Position numbers and translations under genes: made by a program. Below are positions 17,421-25,461 of a stretch of DNA of 37,428 nt, in pieces. The DNA is from Candidatus Bathyarchaeota archaeon RBG_13_38_9 (lineage in GTDB: Archaea > Thermoproteota > Bathyarchaeia > 40CM-2-53-6 > RBG-13-38-9): positions 49,016-86,443 of the forward strand of contig MEZD01000018.1 of NCBI GenBank assembly GCA_001775955.1. Direction: 5' to 3'. The notes below the pieces were generated by a model. That model had not been told where the DNA came from. It did not search any database and saw nothing but the letters and a program-made list of their open reading frames with translations. Position 1 is the stretch's first letter; every line of letters starts with the position of its first letter.

Positions 17421-18662
17421 TTGAAACATTACTTTTTGATGTTAGCAATTTTAATTTTGACTATACCAATTGGAACTTTAAGTTCGGATATCATTGTAGA
17501 AGCAATTGGAATGGGAGAAATTGTAGCCTCTTCTGTTTATTGGGGTACTAATCCATCAGACCCATCAACCGCACAGCCAGGTGATGTAAATGTTCAACTC
17601 TCAATAGTTCTATCAAATATTGGTGATGATTTAGCACGTGATGTTAATGCAACACTGTTCATAGGACCTCCACTTTCTTATACATACTATAAAGATGGTA
17701 AGGAATACTCAGCAACCGCGATTTCAAAAATGGCTGGAGATATGGAAGCTAGATCCAGTTTCACTCTTACATATACTGTTGATGTAGATCCACTTGCTAG
17801 TGAAGGAATCTACCGTTACGACCTCATGACGTCATACAGATCAGCTAGAGAATTGCAACAAGTAGAAAAAACGATGATTATCGACGTTCCTATATGGAGA
17901 GGAGATCTTCGTATACAGAACGTAGTCACATTACCAACAAAACTCTATCCAGCCAACAAACAGGTTGAAATAAAAGTCCAAATCGTTAATTCTGGTCAAG
18001 CCTCAGCCAAGGACCTCCAATTAAAATTAGAACTGAAAGAGCCATTCAGACCGTCATCAAGTGACTCAGATAGACATTATGTAGGATCATTACCACCTGG
18101 ACAAATATCTGAAGCTGGATTCATAGTGGATGTTGATGATAATGCAAAATTTGGCAAATATACCATAGTTATGGCAATCATTAATGAAGACGGTCTTATT
18201 CCGATTGATGAAGTCCAAATATATCTCAATGAGAAAGTCAAATTTGACATCGTAAGCTTAACGCCAACAACGATGGCAGCTGGTGATGCGGGTAGAGTAA
18301 TTAGAGTTGAGTTAAGAAATACTGGCGTTGTTAAAGCAGAATCAGTTAGAGTACAACTTAGGGTAGGTAACTTCTTCTCCGGAACATTGACAGATTTTCT
18401 TGGGACAATGCTTGCCGGAGAGACTAAAGTAGCTTTTTTCACCATGGATGTAGACTCCGATACTCCTGAAAAAGAGTATAATTTTGATCTGAGGATAGAT
18501 TGGACCCAAGAGGATAATTCATTAGATGATACGCTTCGATTATCGCTTGATGTTAAGCCCGCCGAAGTTTCGTTAACTCCGATTTTCTTTGTGGTAGCAA
18601 TAATAGCTGCAGTAGCTTATTATTTCATCCGAAAGCGTAAATCGGAAAAAGCTAGACCCTAG
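17421..18662 (+). CDS. COG1361/CARDB-type surface protein with C-terminal anchor
   Basis: Predicted extracellular protein of about 413 residues. It has an N-terminal signal sequence (HYFLMLAILILTIPIGTLS), at least three CARDB-like beta-sandwich repeats marked by VQLSIVLSNIGDDLARDVNATL, VEIKVQIVNSGQASAKDLQLKLEL and IRVELRNTGVVKAESVRVQLRV, and a final helix LTPIFFVVAIIAAVAYYFI before RKRKSEK. The frame is open from GTG 17412, but GTGAT there is better read as the ribosome site for TTG 17421. COG1361 proteins in archaea are often paired with ABC-2 exporters, as here. Likely role: surface receptor, adhesin, or a partner of the exporter. About 50 bases separate it from the next gene. Confidence 0.8.
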   Translation: MKHYFLMLAILILTIPIGTLSSDIIVEAIGMGEIVASSVYWGTNPSDPSTAQPGDVNVQLSIVLSNIGDDLARDVNATLFIGPPLSYTYYKDGKEYSATAISKMAGDMEARSSFTLTYTVDVDPLASEGIYRYDLMTSYRSARELQQVEKTMIIDVPIWRGDLRIQNVVTLPTKLYPANKQVEIKVQIVNSGQASAKDLQLKLELKEPFRPSSSDSDRHYVGSLPPGQISEAGFIVDVDDNAKFGKYTIVMAIINEDGLIPIDEVQIYLNEKVKFDIVSLTPTTMAAGDAGRVIRVELRNTGVVKAESVRVQLRVGNFFSGTLTDFLGTMLAGETKVAFFTMDVDSDTPEKEYNFDLRIDWTQEDNSLDDTLRLSLDVKPAEVSLTPIFFVVAIIAAVAYYFIRKRKSEKARP

Positions 18663-18711
18663 TAAAAGAAATTAAACCAAATGATGTTAATTTGATTGGA
18701 GCAAATGTTGA

Positions 18712-21700
18712 ATGGTTCACCGGGGTCTTCTCTTTTTCTTCGTAATACTGTTAGTGATCCAACTTTTTTCTCCAGTTTCCGCCCATACAACTATAGGTAA
18801 TCTAAACGATATACCACCTTATTTTAGATCTAATGATCATGAATTAAATCCAACTAACACGTTTGGCACAGCACATGTTCCCGGACCTTTAGCTTACTTA
18901 TGGTCTGGATCTGGTTTCAATTTCTATACAAATACTAGTGGTCCTCCTGGATATCAATCGCCCTTCCAAGATTTTGAACAGCCATTACAAGTTGCAGGTA
19001 ATTCTTATTCTCCCGAAGGAGCGATATTAACTTCAACTCCTAATCAAGATAATATTGGAGATCTTATTCTCGCCATAAATTTTTCACAACCAACAGCTTT
19101 TACATCCCAAGAGAATCCAGCGCCAACGTTTCGTTATAATAACATCACAATATACATTCCAGCTCCTTTAGTCGATAAAAGCGGAGAATTTATTCAAGAC
19201 GGATTTGAACCAGCAGGAAGCATAATTTGGGATCTAGGAGACAGTTCCAATATCCTGACTACGCTGACAGGAGATAATGGACAAATATTCGTCGGTAAAG
19301 CTGACATGAATGATCCCTTCGCACCGGGCTGGTGGGCTATACAAATCTTAGCTACAGGAAGTGGTATAGAATTTACACCAGAAAGAGATTGGAAAGAACA
19401 TTATTACATAAGAATCAATCAATTAAGAGCGCCAGACATTGCTGGAAGATATTTATTTAAGATATTTTTAGGAGGCCATTATCCTGTCAAGAAACAGAGT
19501 GAACCTCTCATTAATAGTACAATGCCTGTAGAGAATTGGCCTGTATTATTAGTGAAAGCAGAATTAGATTCAGTCATCATATATGGAACCTTAAGATATG
19601 GTGAAATCGCAAATCCAGTACTTTATGGAGAGCCAATCAGAGCCCCAGGTATGATTAGAGCAGTTGGAACTGCAATAGATCCTATTACAAACGAACCCAC
19701 AAACAGGCGAGTAGAAGCAAGAGGCTATTTCAATGCTTCTTCAGGAGGCCATTTTGAAATAGAGGGAGTTGCTCCGGGAATTTATGACATATTTGCCAGT
19801 GCAGCAGGTTTTCCTGAACAACTGGTTTCCACTAGCATAATGGTTATTCGAGGACAATCACTCTTATCTGATTTTTATCTGAATCCTGGACCTGAAATTC
19901 GCGGAGAGATATATTCAAAGAATTGTTCTGGTCGGACACCATGGAAGAGTGAGCTCCCAATTAGCGTAGTCATATATGATAGCGATAATTATGTTGAGCA
20001 GAATGTTGACTCTTATTCTCCAATAAATCTAACGCACGCACCATACACATCTTATGTTATCGGGAATACAATATTTGCTTCGGATAAACTGGCAGCACCC
20101 AACGCCCCCAAACAGGTTGCTTTTCCTTGGGAAGGACCAATAAGTTACTATCCCAATACAGCAATTCCCCCGTTCATAGATCCTTTTGGAGTTCATAATG
20201 GTGTAGGGCCATCACAGGTCTGGTGGGTCAGTCCCACAGCTAATTTTGATCCAGTTACAGGACTTGGCTCTGATTCTTCGTCCTTTCGATTCCAATTCGG
20301 ATTTCAGCGTCATTATGGTGCTCCAAAAAGACTCAGCGGTATGGTTCCACAGACATTTGCAACATGGATTGATGGTTTAGGTCCTGGGACATATTTCATT
20401 CGTGCATATGTTAACGGATATATTCAGACAGATATCTCAAGCGCAGTTTTTCGAGATTATCCCGTCACAATTGTTGATAAGCAAACATTAAGTGAGGATC
20501 TATTCCTCGATCTATGGATATCTGGCACGTTGAATTTTACAGTACATTTTCATGATAGTGCAGCAGGATTGCAGACTCAACCGATTGGAGGACCTGACCC
20601 TGGAAGATTTCTATTGGCGGAGGCCGTAGATTCAAGTGGTGAATTAGTAGCCTTCAACTTCACTTATGTTCCTTCCTCATCAAGAAGTGCTACTTTAACT
20701 CTGAATGGTTTAGGCATGGCAGGAGTTATATCGCCACCAGATCCTCGGGCGGGAGTAAAATATTCATTGTTTCGATATCGAGGCATTAGAGATTATGGAA
20801 TCTATCCTGGAACATACTTGCTTCACATATTCATGAGGGGATATATTCATGCTATTCCTCCAGGTGACGAGTCAACTTATCTTGATCAACCAGCGGCTTT
20901 TTCGATTTCATCTTGTGGAAGCTTTTCAAGCCTTAGCACTCATATGTTTAGAGGTGCAGGAATTAATACTACCATTTATTCTATCGACTGGCAAGATCCT
21001 CCCTCAGCGACACCATGGAAGTGGGACGACACTTCTGCCTCGGTCCTAGTCCATGATGTGGCATCGGGTGAACAAATCGATGCGATATATTATTGGGATT
21101 CTATTAGAAACATATGGACTATCCCTAGAACCAACTCTGATTATACAACGATACCATGGCCTAATTGGAAAACCGTATTTGGCTCCTCCTCTAGCTTTCT
21201 AGTCACTAATGGATCCACAGTTCTAGAACGATTCGGACCTGACCTCCCCTCTCCTATCTCCCCATTTCCTGAACAAGACATAGCCAGCAATGTCTTCTTC
21301 CAGTCGTCATTCCGCATCGGATTTCTATACACCTCATTTTTTTATCGAACACCTGATTTCAAATCAACAATAGCAATCTATCCTGGTCAATATGCATTAA
21401 GTAGCTGGACCTATGGGTATGTGCAGGAAGGAGTCACGACTCTTGGTGAACTTGGAAGGCATTTGGTATCGGTAAGAATTGGACATATTGCTGATACATC
21501 TGTGCGACTTATACAAGGTGTTGAGTTTAATCTCAAAATAGTATTTGAAAAAGAAGGGTTACCTACATCAATACCTGCTAACATGTCTATGCGTATTAGA
21601 ATATATGACGATAGAGATGTTCTTGTAGCTGCAGCCTCAACGTCACATGATTTTGGTGAAGTCGATCCATTATCTGATGTTGGTTTCTTCGCAGATGGAA

Positions 21701-22494
21701 ATAAGATATTCGATGCTGGAGGAACAAAACCACCGATTCCAGCAGGAACCCTTCAAGTTGAATATAAGAGATTAACTGGCCTATTCGGTTATGTAGACCC
21801 AATAGAAGGGACTGAAGCATTAAGACGGTTATTCCAATTCTCTCCAAATGTTGGTGTATGGGGAGACTCAAGCACATCAATAATCGGCAAATATAGAGGA
21901 AATTGGCAAGTACTCGTTGAGTTGATTCCTTGGTACAGTCCTTCTGAGTTTTACCCTCCCACAACTGGAATGCTTCATGGCGAAGTCCATCAAACCAAAT
22001 TCAAAATTTTCTTACCATACAACCATCTTGGACCTTTCGAATTAAGAGAAGACGTCATCATACCTAACGCAAATCTCGGGGGAGGGGCCACAGCAGTATT
22101 ATCACTTGACTTAAGAGGAATTGTTACTGGAACAATTTATGCACGAAATATGAGGGGCGATTTCAGAACTGTAAGTTGGGCTACGATATTATTTGAGACC
22201 CCAACACAAATACATCAAACCTATTCATTCGATGGTTTCTATGAATCATATTTACCGTTGGATACCTATATGATAAGAGTGGAAGAACCAGGACTATCAT
22301 ATCAAGATGAGACAATCATCTTACCAGATGCTGGAACCATCACATCTAACGCATATATGTACCAAACCGGAGTACCTATCCCAGAATTTTCAATGTATAC
22401 TTCAACTATACTATCAATCTGTATCTGCATTAGTTATTTCTTAGTTTCAAAAAGGACAAAAGGAAAAAAGAAACCAATTTTTGAAAAACAATAA
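18712..22494 (+). CDS. giant surface protein with carboxypeptidase-regulatory-like domains and PEF-type C-terminal anchor
   Basis: A 1260-residue predicted secreted protein; not assigned to a named family as a whole. Signal sequence GLLFFFVILLVIQLFSPVSAH at residues 5-25. A carboxypeptidase-regulatory-like beta-sandwich lies near residues 310-395 (GHFEIEGVAPGIYDIFASAAGFPEQ), and similar PGTYxxxxxxxGY units recur near 560 (GLGPGTYFIRAYVNGYIQ) and 700 (YPGTYLLHIFMRGYIH). Residues about 1222-1246 are PIPEFS followed by a helix (TSTILSICICISYFLV) and SKRTKGKKK, matching the layout of archaeal PEF-CTERM sorting tails. Rich in Ser, Pro, Tyr and aromatic residues, as in cell-envelope proteins. Probably co-transcribed with the CARDB protein, and opposite to the ABC exporter. 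Binding target unknown. Confidence 0.78.
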   Translation: MVHRGLLFFFVILLVIQLFSPVSAHTTIGNLNDIPPYFRSNDHELNPTNTFGTAHVPGPLAYLWSGSGFNFYTNTSGPPGYQSPFQDFEQPLQVAGNSYSPEGAILTSTPNQDNIGDLILAINFSQPTAFTSQENPAPTFRYNNITIYIPAPLVDKSGEFIQDGFEPAGSIIWDLGDSSNILTTLTGDNGQIFVGKADMNDPFAPGWWAIQILATGSGIEFTPERDWKEHYYIRINQLRAPDIAGRYLFKIFLGGHYPVKKQSEPLINSTMPVENWPVLLVKAELDSVIIYGTLRYGEIANPVLYGEPIRAPGMIRAVGTAIDPITNEPTNRRVEARGYFNASSGGHFEIEGVAPGIYDIFASAAGFPEQLVSTSIMVIRGQSLLSDFYLNPGPEIRGEIYSKNCSGRTPWKSELPISVVIYDSDNYVEQNVDSYSPINLTHAPYTSYVIGNTIFASDKLAAPNAPKQVAFPWEGPISYYPNTAIPPFIDPFGVHNGVGPSQVWWVSPTANFDPVTGLGSDSSSFRFQFGFQRHYGAPKRLSGMVPQTFATWIDGLGPGTYFIRAYVNGYIQTDISSAVFRDYPVTIVDKQTLSEDLFLDLWISGTLNFTVHFHDSAAGLQTQPIGGPDPGRFLLAEAVDSSGELVAFNFTYVPSSSRSATLTLNGLGMAGVISPPDPRAGVKYSLFRYRGIRDYGIYPGTYLLHIFMRGYIHAIPPGDESTYLDQPAAFSISSCGSFSSLSTHMFRGAGINTTIYSIDWQDPPSATPWKWDDTSASVLVHDVASGEQIDAIYYWDSIRNIWTIPRTNSDYTTIPWPNWKTVFGSSSSFLVTNGSTVLERFGPDLPSPISPFPEQDIASNVFFQSSFRIGFLYTSFFYRTPDFKSTIAIYPGQYALSSWTYGYVQEGVTTLGELGRHLVSVRIGHIADTSVRLIQGVEFNLKIVFEKEGLPTSIPANMSMRIRIYDDRDVLVAAASTSHDFGEVDPLSDVGFFADGNKIFDAGGTKPPIPAGTLQVEYKRLTGLFGYVDPIEGTEALRRLFQFSPNVGVWGDSSTSIIGKYRGNWQVLVELIPWYSPSEFYPPTTGMLHGEVHQTKFKIFLPYNHLGPFELREDVIIPNANLGGGATAVLSLDLRGIVTGTIYARNMRGDFRTVSWATILFETPTQIHQTYSFDGFYESYLPLDTYMIRVEEPGLSYQDETIILPDAGTITSNAYMYQTGVPIPEFSMYTSTILSICICISYFLVSKRTKGKKKPIFEKQ

Positions 22495-22597
22495 AATAAT
22501 CAACCAATTGAATTATGAAAAAAGAACATTACAATAATGCTCAGTCATAATCAAATATTAGATCACTTAGTTACATCATTTCAATTAGAGAAGGGTT

Positions 22598-22984
22598 CTA
22601 AGGAATATACGCAATGGCTTCAATCTCTATTTTGAATTTTGGATGCATAAGTCCGGATTGGACAGTGGATCTTGACGGAAAACCATGTTGAAAATATGAA
22701 CGATATATCACATCATATTCCTCATGATAAGAAGAATCCGATAAAAAAGCAGTAGTTTTTACGATATTACCAAAAGACCCACCTTCACTTTCAAGTATTT
22801 TTCTAATGTTTTCAAAGATTATTCTCATCTGTTTACTAAATTCTATTGGTATTTCTCCAGTATCAGGATCTATTCCAACCTGACCAGCGATAAAAACAAA
22901 GTCTCCAGCCTTTGTAAAATTAGAATAGGAAGCCCGAGGTTTTGTAATACCATCGATCCAACCTACTCTCTTAATCGAATCCAT
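22598..22984 (-). CDS. ridA: RidA family enamine/imine deaminase
   Basis: YjgF/YER057c/UK114 family protein of 128 residues, which as a trimer hydrolyses reactive enamines and imines released by PLP enzymes such as threonine dehydratase. Conserved elements: VFIAGQVGIDPDTGEI, KTTAFLSDSSYHEEYDVIY, and PSRSTVQSGL with the substrate-binding arginine at residue 105; the conserved acidic residue near the end (IEIEAIAYI) is present. The ATG start at 22984 gives the standard length. Stands alone. PLP aminotransferases encoded in the same window could produce its substrates, but this link is only general. Confidence 0.9.
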   Translation of the reverse strand: MDSIKRVGWIDGITKPRASYSNFTKAGDFVFIAGQVGIDPDTGEIPIEFSKQMRIIFENIRKILESEGGSFGNIVKTTAFLSDSSYHEEYDVIYRSYFQHGFPSRSTVQSGLMHPKFKIEIEAIAYIP

Positions 22985-23053
22985 GCATTATAATAGATAG
23001 AATTCAGACTTATTATTTCTCATATCAATTAAGCTTAAAACAAAATAGACTCT

Positions 23054-23545
23054 ATGAAGAGTGGAGCTAGGCTTTCTATGAGAAAAATGAAAAGTTGGAA
23101 ATTAGGAAGCAGAATTTTCAGGATCTTCGCCTGGCTTCTACCTTATTCACCATTAAGAGTCTTCTTTCATAAGCTATGTGGAGTTAGAATAGGTCAAGGT
23201 GCATATGTGGGCAACTTTGTACTGATGGATGGCCAATATCCTGAATACATAATTATTGAAGATGAGACTTCAATTGCGCCATTTACAATGATTCTGGCAC
23301 ATTCTGGTGCTAGCCCCTTTCATCAGAGGTTCAATCTCTATCATAAAGGACCACAAAGGGTTCACATCAAGAAAGGTGCATGGATTGCTGCTGGCGCAAT
23401 AATACTACCAAAAGTTGTAATAGGTGAAGGGGCTATTGTGGCAGCTGGATCAGTTGTAACATCTGACGTTCCAGACTATGCTGTTGTTGCTGGAATACCA
23501 GCTAAACAAATAAAGGAAGTGCCCACTAAAACTGAAGCCGAGTAA
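23054..23545 (+). CDS. left-handed beta-helix acyltransferase (LbetaH/WbbJ-like)
   Basis: Hexapeptide-repeat acyltransferase of 163 residues, maltose/galactoside O-acetyltransferase type. Visible: IGQGAYVGNFVLMDGQYPEYIIIEDETSIAPFTMILAHSGA (first coils and the catalytic histidine in AHSG), then IAAGAIILPKVVIGEGAIVAAGSVVTSDVPDYAVVAGIPAKQIKE, the classic C-terminal coil and lid. Probably acetylates a sugar or glycolipid in envelope assembly. Immediately followed by the NodB-like gene (about 40 bases), and the same frame runs without a stop from the end of this gene into the next, so the pair is probably one transcript acting on the same glycan. Start ATG 23054; ATG 23078 is possible. Confidence 0.87.
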   Translation: MKSGARLSMRKMKSWKLGSRIFRIFAWLLPYSPLRVFFHKLCGVRIGQGAYVGNFVLMDGQYPEYIIIEDETSIAPFTMILAHSGASPFHQRFNLYHKGPQRVHIKKGAWIAAGAIILPKVVIGEGAIVAAGSVVTSDVPDYAVVAGIPAKQIKEVPTKTEAE

Positions 23546-23585
23546 TCTACTTGGTTGGTTTAAACATCTTATCTTCACTAGAGGT

Positions 23586-24350
23586 GTGTATGTTAGCTCT
23601 ATACAAATGTTGAGAATGTACAACTACCATCGAACTCCATTCGAAATTATTCTACAGAATATTTTCAATATCTTAGAAAAATATGAAGCCAAATTCACAT
23701 TCAGCATAGTGGCGTCAATAGCAAAACAAGATCTGATAGAAAATATAATGAAGAGCGGACATGAGATCGCATCTCACAGCCTTTATCACGTTAAACATAA
23801 GGGTCTTCCTTTCGAAACCCAGCTTCATTATATCAGTAAATCTCTTGAGCTTCTTAGTAACTATGGAGCAAATGTCAAAGGGTTCAGAGCTCCCTACAAT
23901 TCATATGATGCTAATACTTTCAGATGTTTGAATAAATTGAATTTTACTTATGATGCTGGAGTGCGTAGAGAGGAAAGTTATCGAAAAATATTGCAACCTT
24001 TTCATTTAATTGTAGATGATGGTGAGTCAAGATTTGTCTCATTTCCCGTCTTTAATATTAGTGATGAATCACTTGATGAATTACCACAACAAATTGTCCT
24101 CGAAAAATTTCTTGAACATATTAACAACTTACCTGAAAACGGATTAAGTGTACTCCAACTTCATCCTATAAGAATTGGTCAAAAAAAATATCTATCATTT
24201 CTTGACAAACTTGTGTCACATATTACGACAATCGGATATGAAGTGCCCACGCTTACTGAAGTGGTAAATAAAAAATGCACTATGCCTGCTATATGTCTCA
24301 CTGGTGACATCGATTGCTTGTCTTTCAATGATTATCTTAAGAGGATATGA
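23586..24350 (+). CDS. NodB-like polysaccharide deacetylase lacking motif 1
   Basis: Carbohydrate esterase family 4 fold. Metal motif 2 is present (GHEIASHSLYH, H-S-x-x-H), motif 3 (KGFRAPYNSYD, RxPY) and a late histidine block (LSVLQLHPIRIG). The first motif, TFDDG/TFDVD with the catalytic-base aspartate, is missing: the N-terminus goes straight from VYVSSIQMLRMYNYHRTPFEIILQNI to KFTFSIVAS. The start is GTG 23586, the first usual start in the frame, and upstream codons in the same frame also show no such motif. It may be an inactive or re-purposed member, or the 5' end may have suffered a frameshift. Grouped with the preceding acyltransferase, suggesting glycan modification. Confidence 0.75.
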   Translation: MYVSSIQMLRMYNYHRTPFEIILQNIFNILEKYEAKFTFSIVASIAKQDLIENIMKSGHEIASHSLYHVKHKGLPFETQLHYISKSLELLSNYGANVKGFRAPYNSYDANTFRCLNKLNFTYDAGVRREESYRKILQPFHLIVDDGESRFVSFPVFNISDESLDELPQQIVLEKFLEHINNLPENGLSVLQLHPIRIGQKKYLSFLDKLVSHITTIGYEVPTLTEVVNKKCTMPAICLTGDIDCLSFNDYLKRI

Positions 24351-24535
24351 CAAATGATGACTCTAGAAAAAACAAGTAACAATAATTATGAATTCATTTT
24401 TAGTTTATGTTCGTAATTGTCATCATGTTTTATTGATCATGACATTTTACTTTTTAGTAAGACAAATTTATTCAATGATCACTAAAAGTAAAATCAACAA
24501 AGATCTTTTTTTTAGATTTTTAGACGTTTACTTAA

Positions 24536-24546
24536 TTTTAAATATA
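24536..24546 (+). promoter_or_regulatory. TATA box for the lysine-rich small gene
   Basis: TTTTAAATATA, about 30-40 bases before ATG 24576, so transcription should begin just ahead of the GGTG ribosome site at 24569-24572. Confidence 0.55.
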
Positions 24547-24575
24547 GAACTACAATACTTATTACTGTGGTGCGA

Positions 24576-24659
24576 ATGCCAACCAATAAGAAAGCAAAGA
24601 AAAAAGTAACGAAGAATAAAGCAACAAAGAAGAAAGCTGCAAAGAAAAAGAAACGCTAA
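24576..24659 (+). CDS. 27-residue lysine-rich basic protein
   Basis: Small gene with its own TATA box, a GGTG ribosome site at 24569-24572 and an ATG start. The product is 27 residues, over half of them lysine (16 K plus one R), with Ala/Thr spacing (KKAKKKVTKNKATKKKAAKKKKR) as in histone H1 tails and bacterial HU/HC1 tails. No hydrophobic core, so it would be disordered and bind DNA or RNA. A strong hairpin followed by eight Ts lies 30 bases after the stop. Not recognised as a named family. It could be a chromatin-associated peptide, or the repetitive AAG/AAA codons could be a chance frame, but the signals on both sides support a gene. Confidence 0.6.
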   Translation: MPTNKKAKKKVTKNKATKKKAAKKKKR

Positions 24660-24687
24660 TCAAAGTGTTTGATCAATCCTCGAATCT

Positions 24688-24749
24688 CCCTCTCACCATG
24701 AATCCATGTTTGATATACAACAATACAAGGTGAGGGGGAAATTTTTTTT
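24688..24749 (+). terminator. hairpin plus T8 after the lysine-rich gene
   Basis: CCCTCTCACC (24688-24697) pairs with GGTGAGGGGG (24729-24738): 10 bp with one G-T pair and a 31-base loop, followed by AAA and eight Ts (24742-24749). Looks like an intrinsic-type terminator; the strong GC stem stands out in AT-rich sequence. Confidence 0.6.
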
Positions 24750-24885
24750 GACATCATATATGACTACATTATTACAAATATTAGTATCCACTTAATATCT
24801 ATAATATTCATAAGTTATTTTTTTACGACACATTGACGTCATCTAATCTCTAACTATAATAGACAAATTTAACGTATACTAAATG

Positions 24886-24894
24886 TATAAATTA
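24886..24894 (+). promoter_or_regulatory. TATA box for tRNA-Arg
   Basis: TATAAATTA about 35-43 bases before the first tRNA base, the expected place for transcription to begin around 24915-24920. Confidence 0.55.
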
Positions 24895-24950
24895 TTATTA
24901 TAGACATGTAAATTAAAAGATAACAAATGGGTCCGTAGCTCAGCCTGGAT

Positions 24951-24963
24951 ACTTTTGCCAGAA
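24951..24963 (+). other. tRNA-Arg D-loop intron, 13 nt
   Basis: BHB helix CTGG (24945-24948) with CCAG (24958-24961), bulges AT|A and AA|A, closed by a C(TTTT)G mini-hairpin. Position between 20a and 21. At 13 nt it is close to the smallest size such a structure allows. Confidence 0.88.
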
Positions 24964-24980
24964 AGAGCACCGGCCCTCTA

Positions 24981-24997
24981 ATATTTTCTTAGAGGAA
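24981..24997 (+). other. tRNA-Arg anticodon-loop intron (37/38), 17 nt
   Basis: BHB helix CCTC (24975-24978) with GAGG (24992-24995), bulges TA|A and AA|A, small inner AT stem. Canonical archaeal intron position. Confidence 0.9.
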
Positions 24998-25036
24998 AGC
25001 CGGTGGTCGTGGGTTCGAATCCCTCCGGGCCCGCCA

Positions 25037-25461
25037 TAATATTCCTATTCACTATGAGGTTTAATTATCATTTTTTTGTTTGTGAGCCTACTAATAACAT
25101 ACGCTCTAATTATTTGTTTCATAATTATCGTTTTATATTTCATAAAATGTTTTATTTTTTAAAATATATTTTCGATAATGACATTCTATCTAATTAAAAT
25201 ACAGAAATATAATTCAAGATATTATTAGAATATGAAGATAATTAAGTGTGCTTGATAGTAATATTTAACATAATTGCATATTACCTTTTGTTTATTACAA
25301 CTTACAGAAAATAAACTATAACATACTATAGAAAATTATAATAAATTAAGAAAATAATCAAATATCAAAGCATTAACAAATATCTAGTGTCTTACCAAAC
25401 GTTATGACTAAATCATTGATATTCTTAATTTAAAATATTCTTTGATAAAAATAATCAAACA
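25037..25461. other. 425-base AT-rich gap without a gene
   Basis: Between tRNA-Arg and the convergent galT-like gene. Very AT-rich, with several stops in all frames and no RNA-like GC island. A T-run near 25070 probably ends the tRNA transcript. One 64-codon frame begins inside the tRNA and shows no protein-like composition. I see nothing else. Confidence 0.6.

Larger units (their letters stand above)
24929..25036 (+). tRNA. tRNA-Arg(TCT) with two small introns
   Basis: Acceptor GGGTCCG (24929-24935) pairs with CGGGCCC (25026-25032; one T-G pair), discriminator G 25033, encoded CCA 25034-25036. Removing 24951-24963 and 24981-24997 leaves a canonical 78-nt tRNA: D-arm GCTC/GAGC with loop AGCCTGGATA, anticodon stem CCGGC/GCCGG, variable loop TGGTC, T-stem GTGGG/CCCTC (one T-T mismatch), T-loop TTCGAAT. 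Anticodon TCT at 24977-24979 reads AGA/AGG. The base before the anticodon (position 33) is C, not the near-universal T. A T-run at 25070-25076 may end transcription. Confidence 0.93.

Noticed and set aside
24388-24609. 73-codon frame upstream of and overlapping the lysine-rich gene
   Set aside because: It contains the TATA box and ribosome site of the lysine-rich gene, has no ribosome site of its own, and its composition just reflects AT-rich DNA.
24976-24980. Reading the tRNA-Arg anticodon as CTA (amber) by shifting one base to restore T33
   Set aside because: The shift destroys the five perfect anticodon-stem pairs and the BHB geometry.
25003-25197. 64-codon frame after tRNA-Arg
   Set aside because: Begins inside the tRNA T-arm and continues into AT-rich sequence with no protein-like features.
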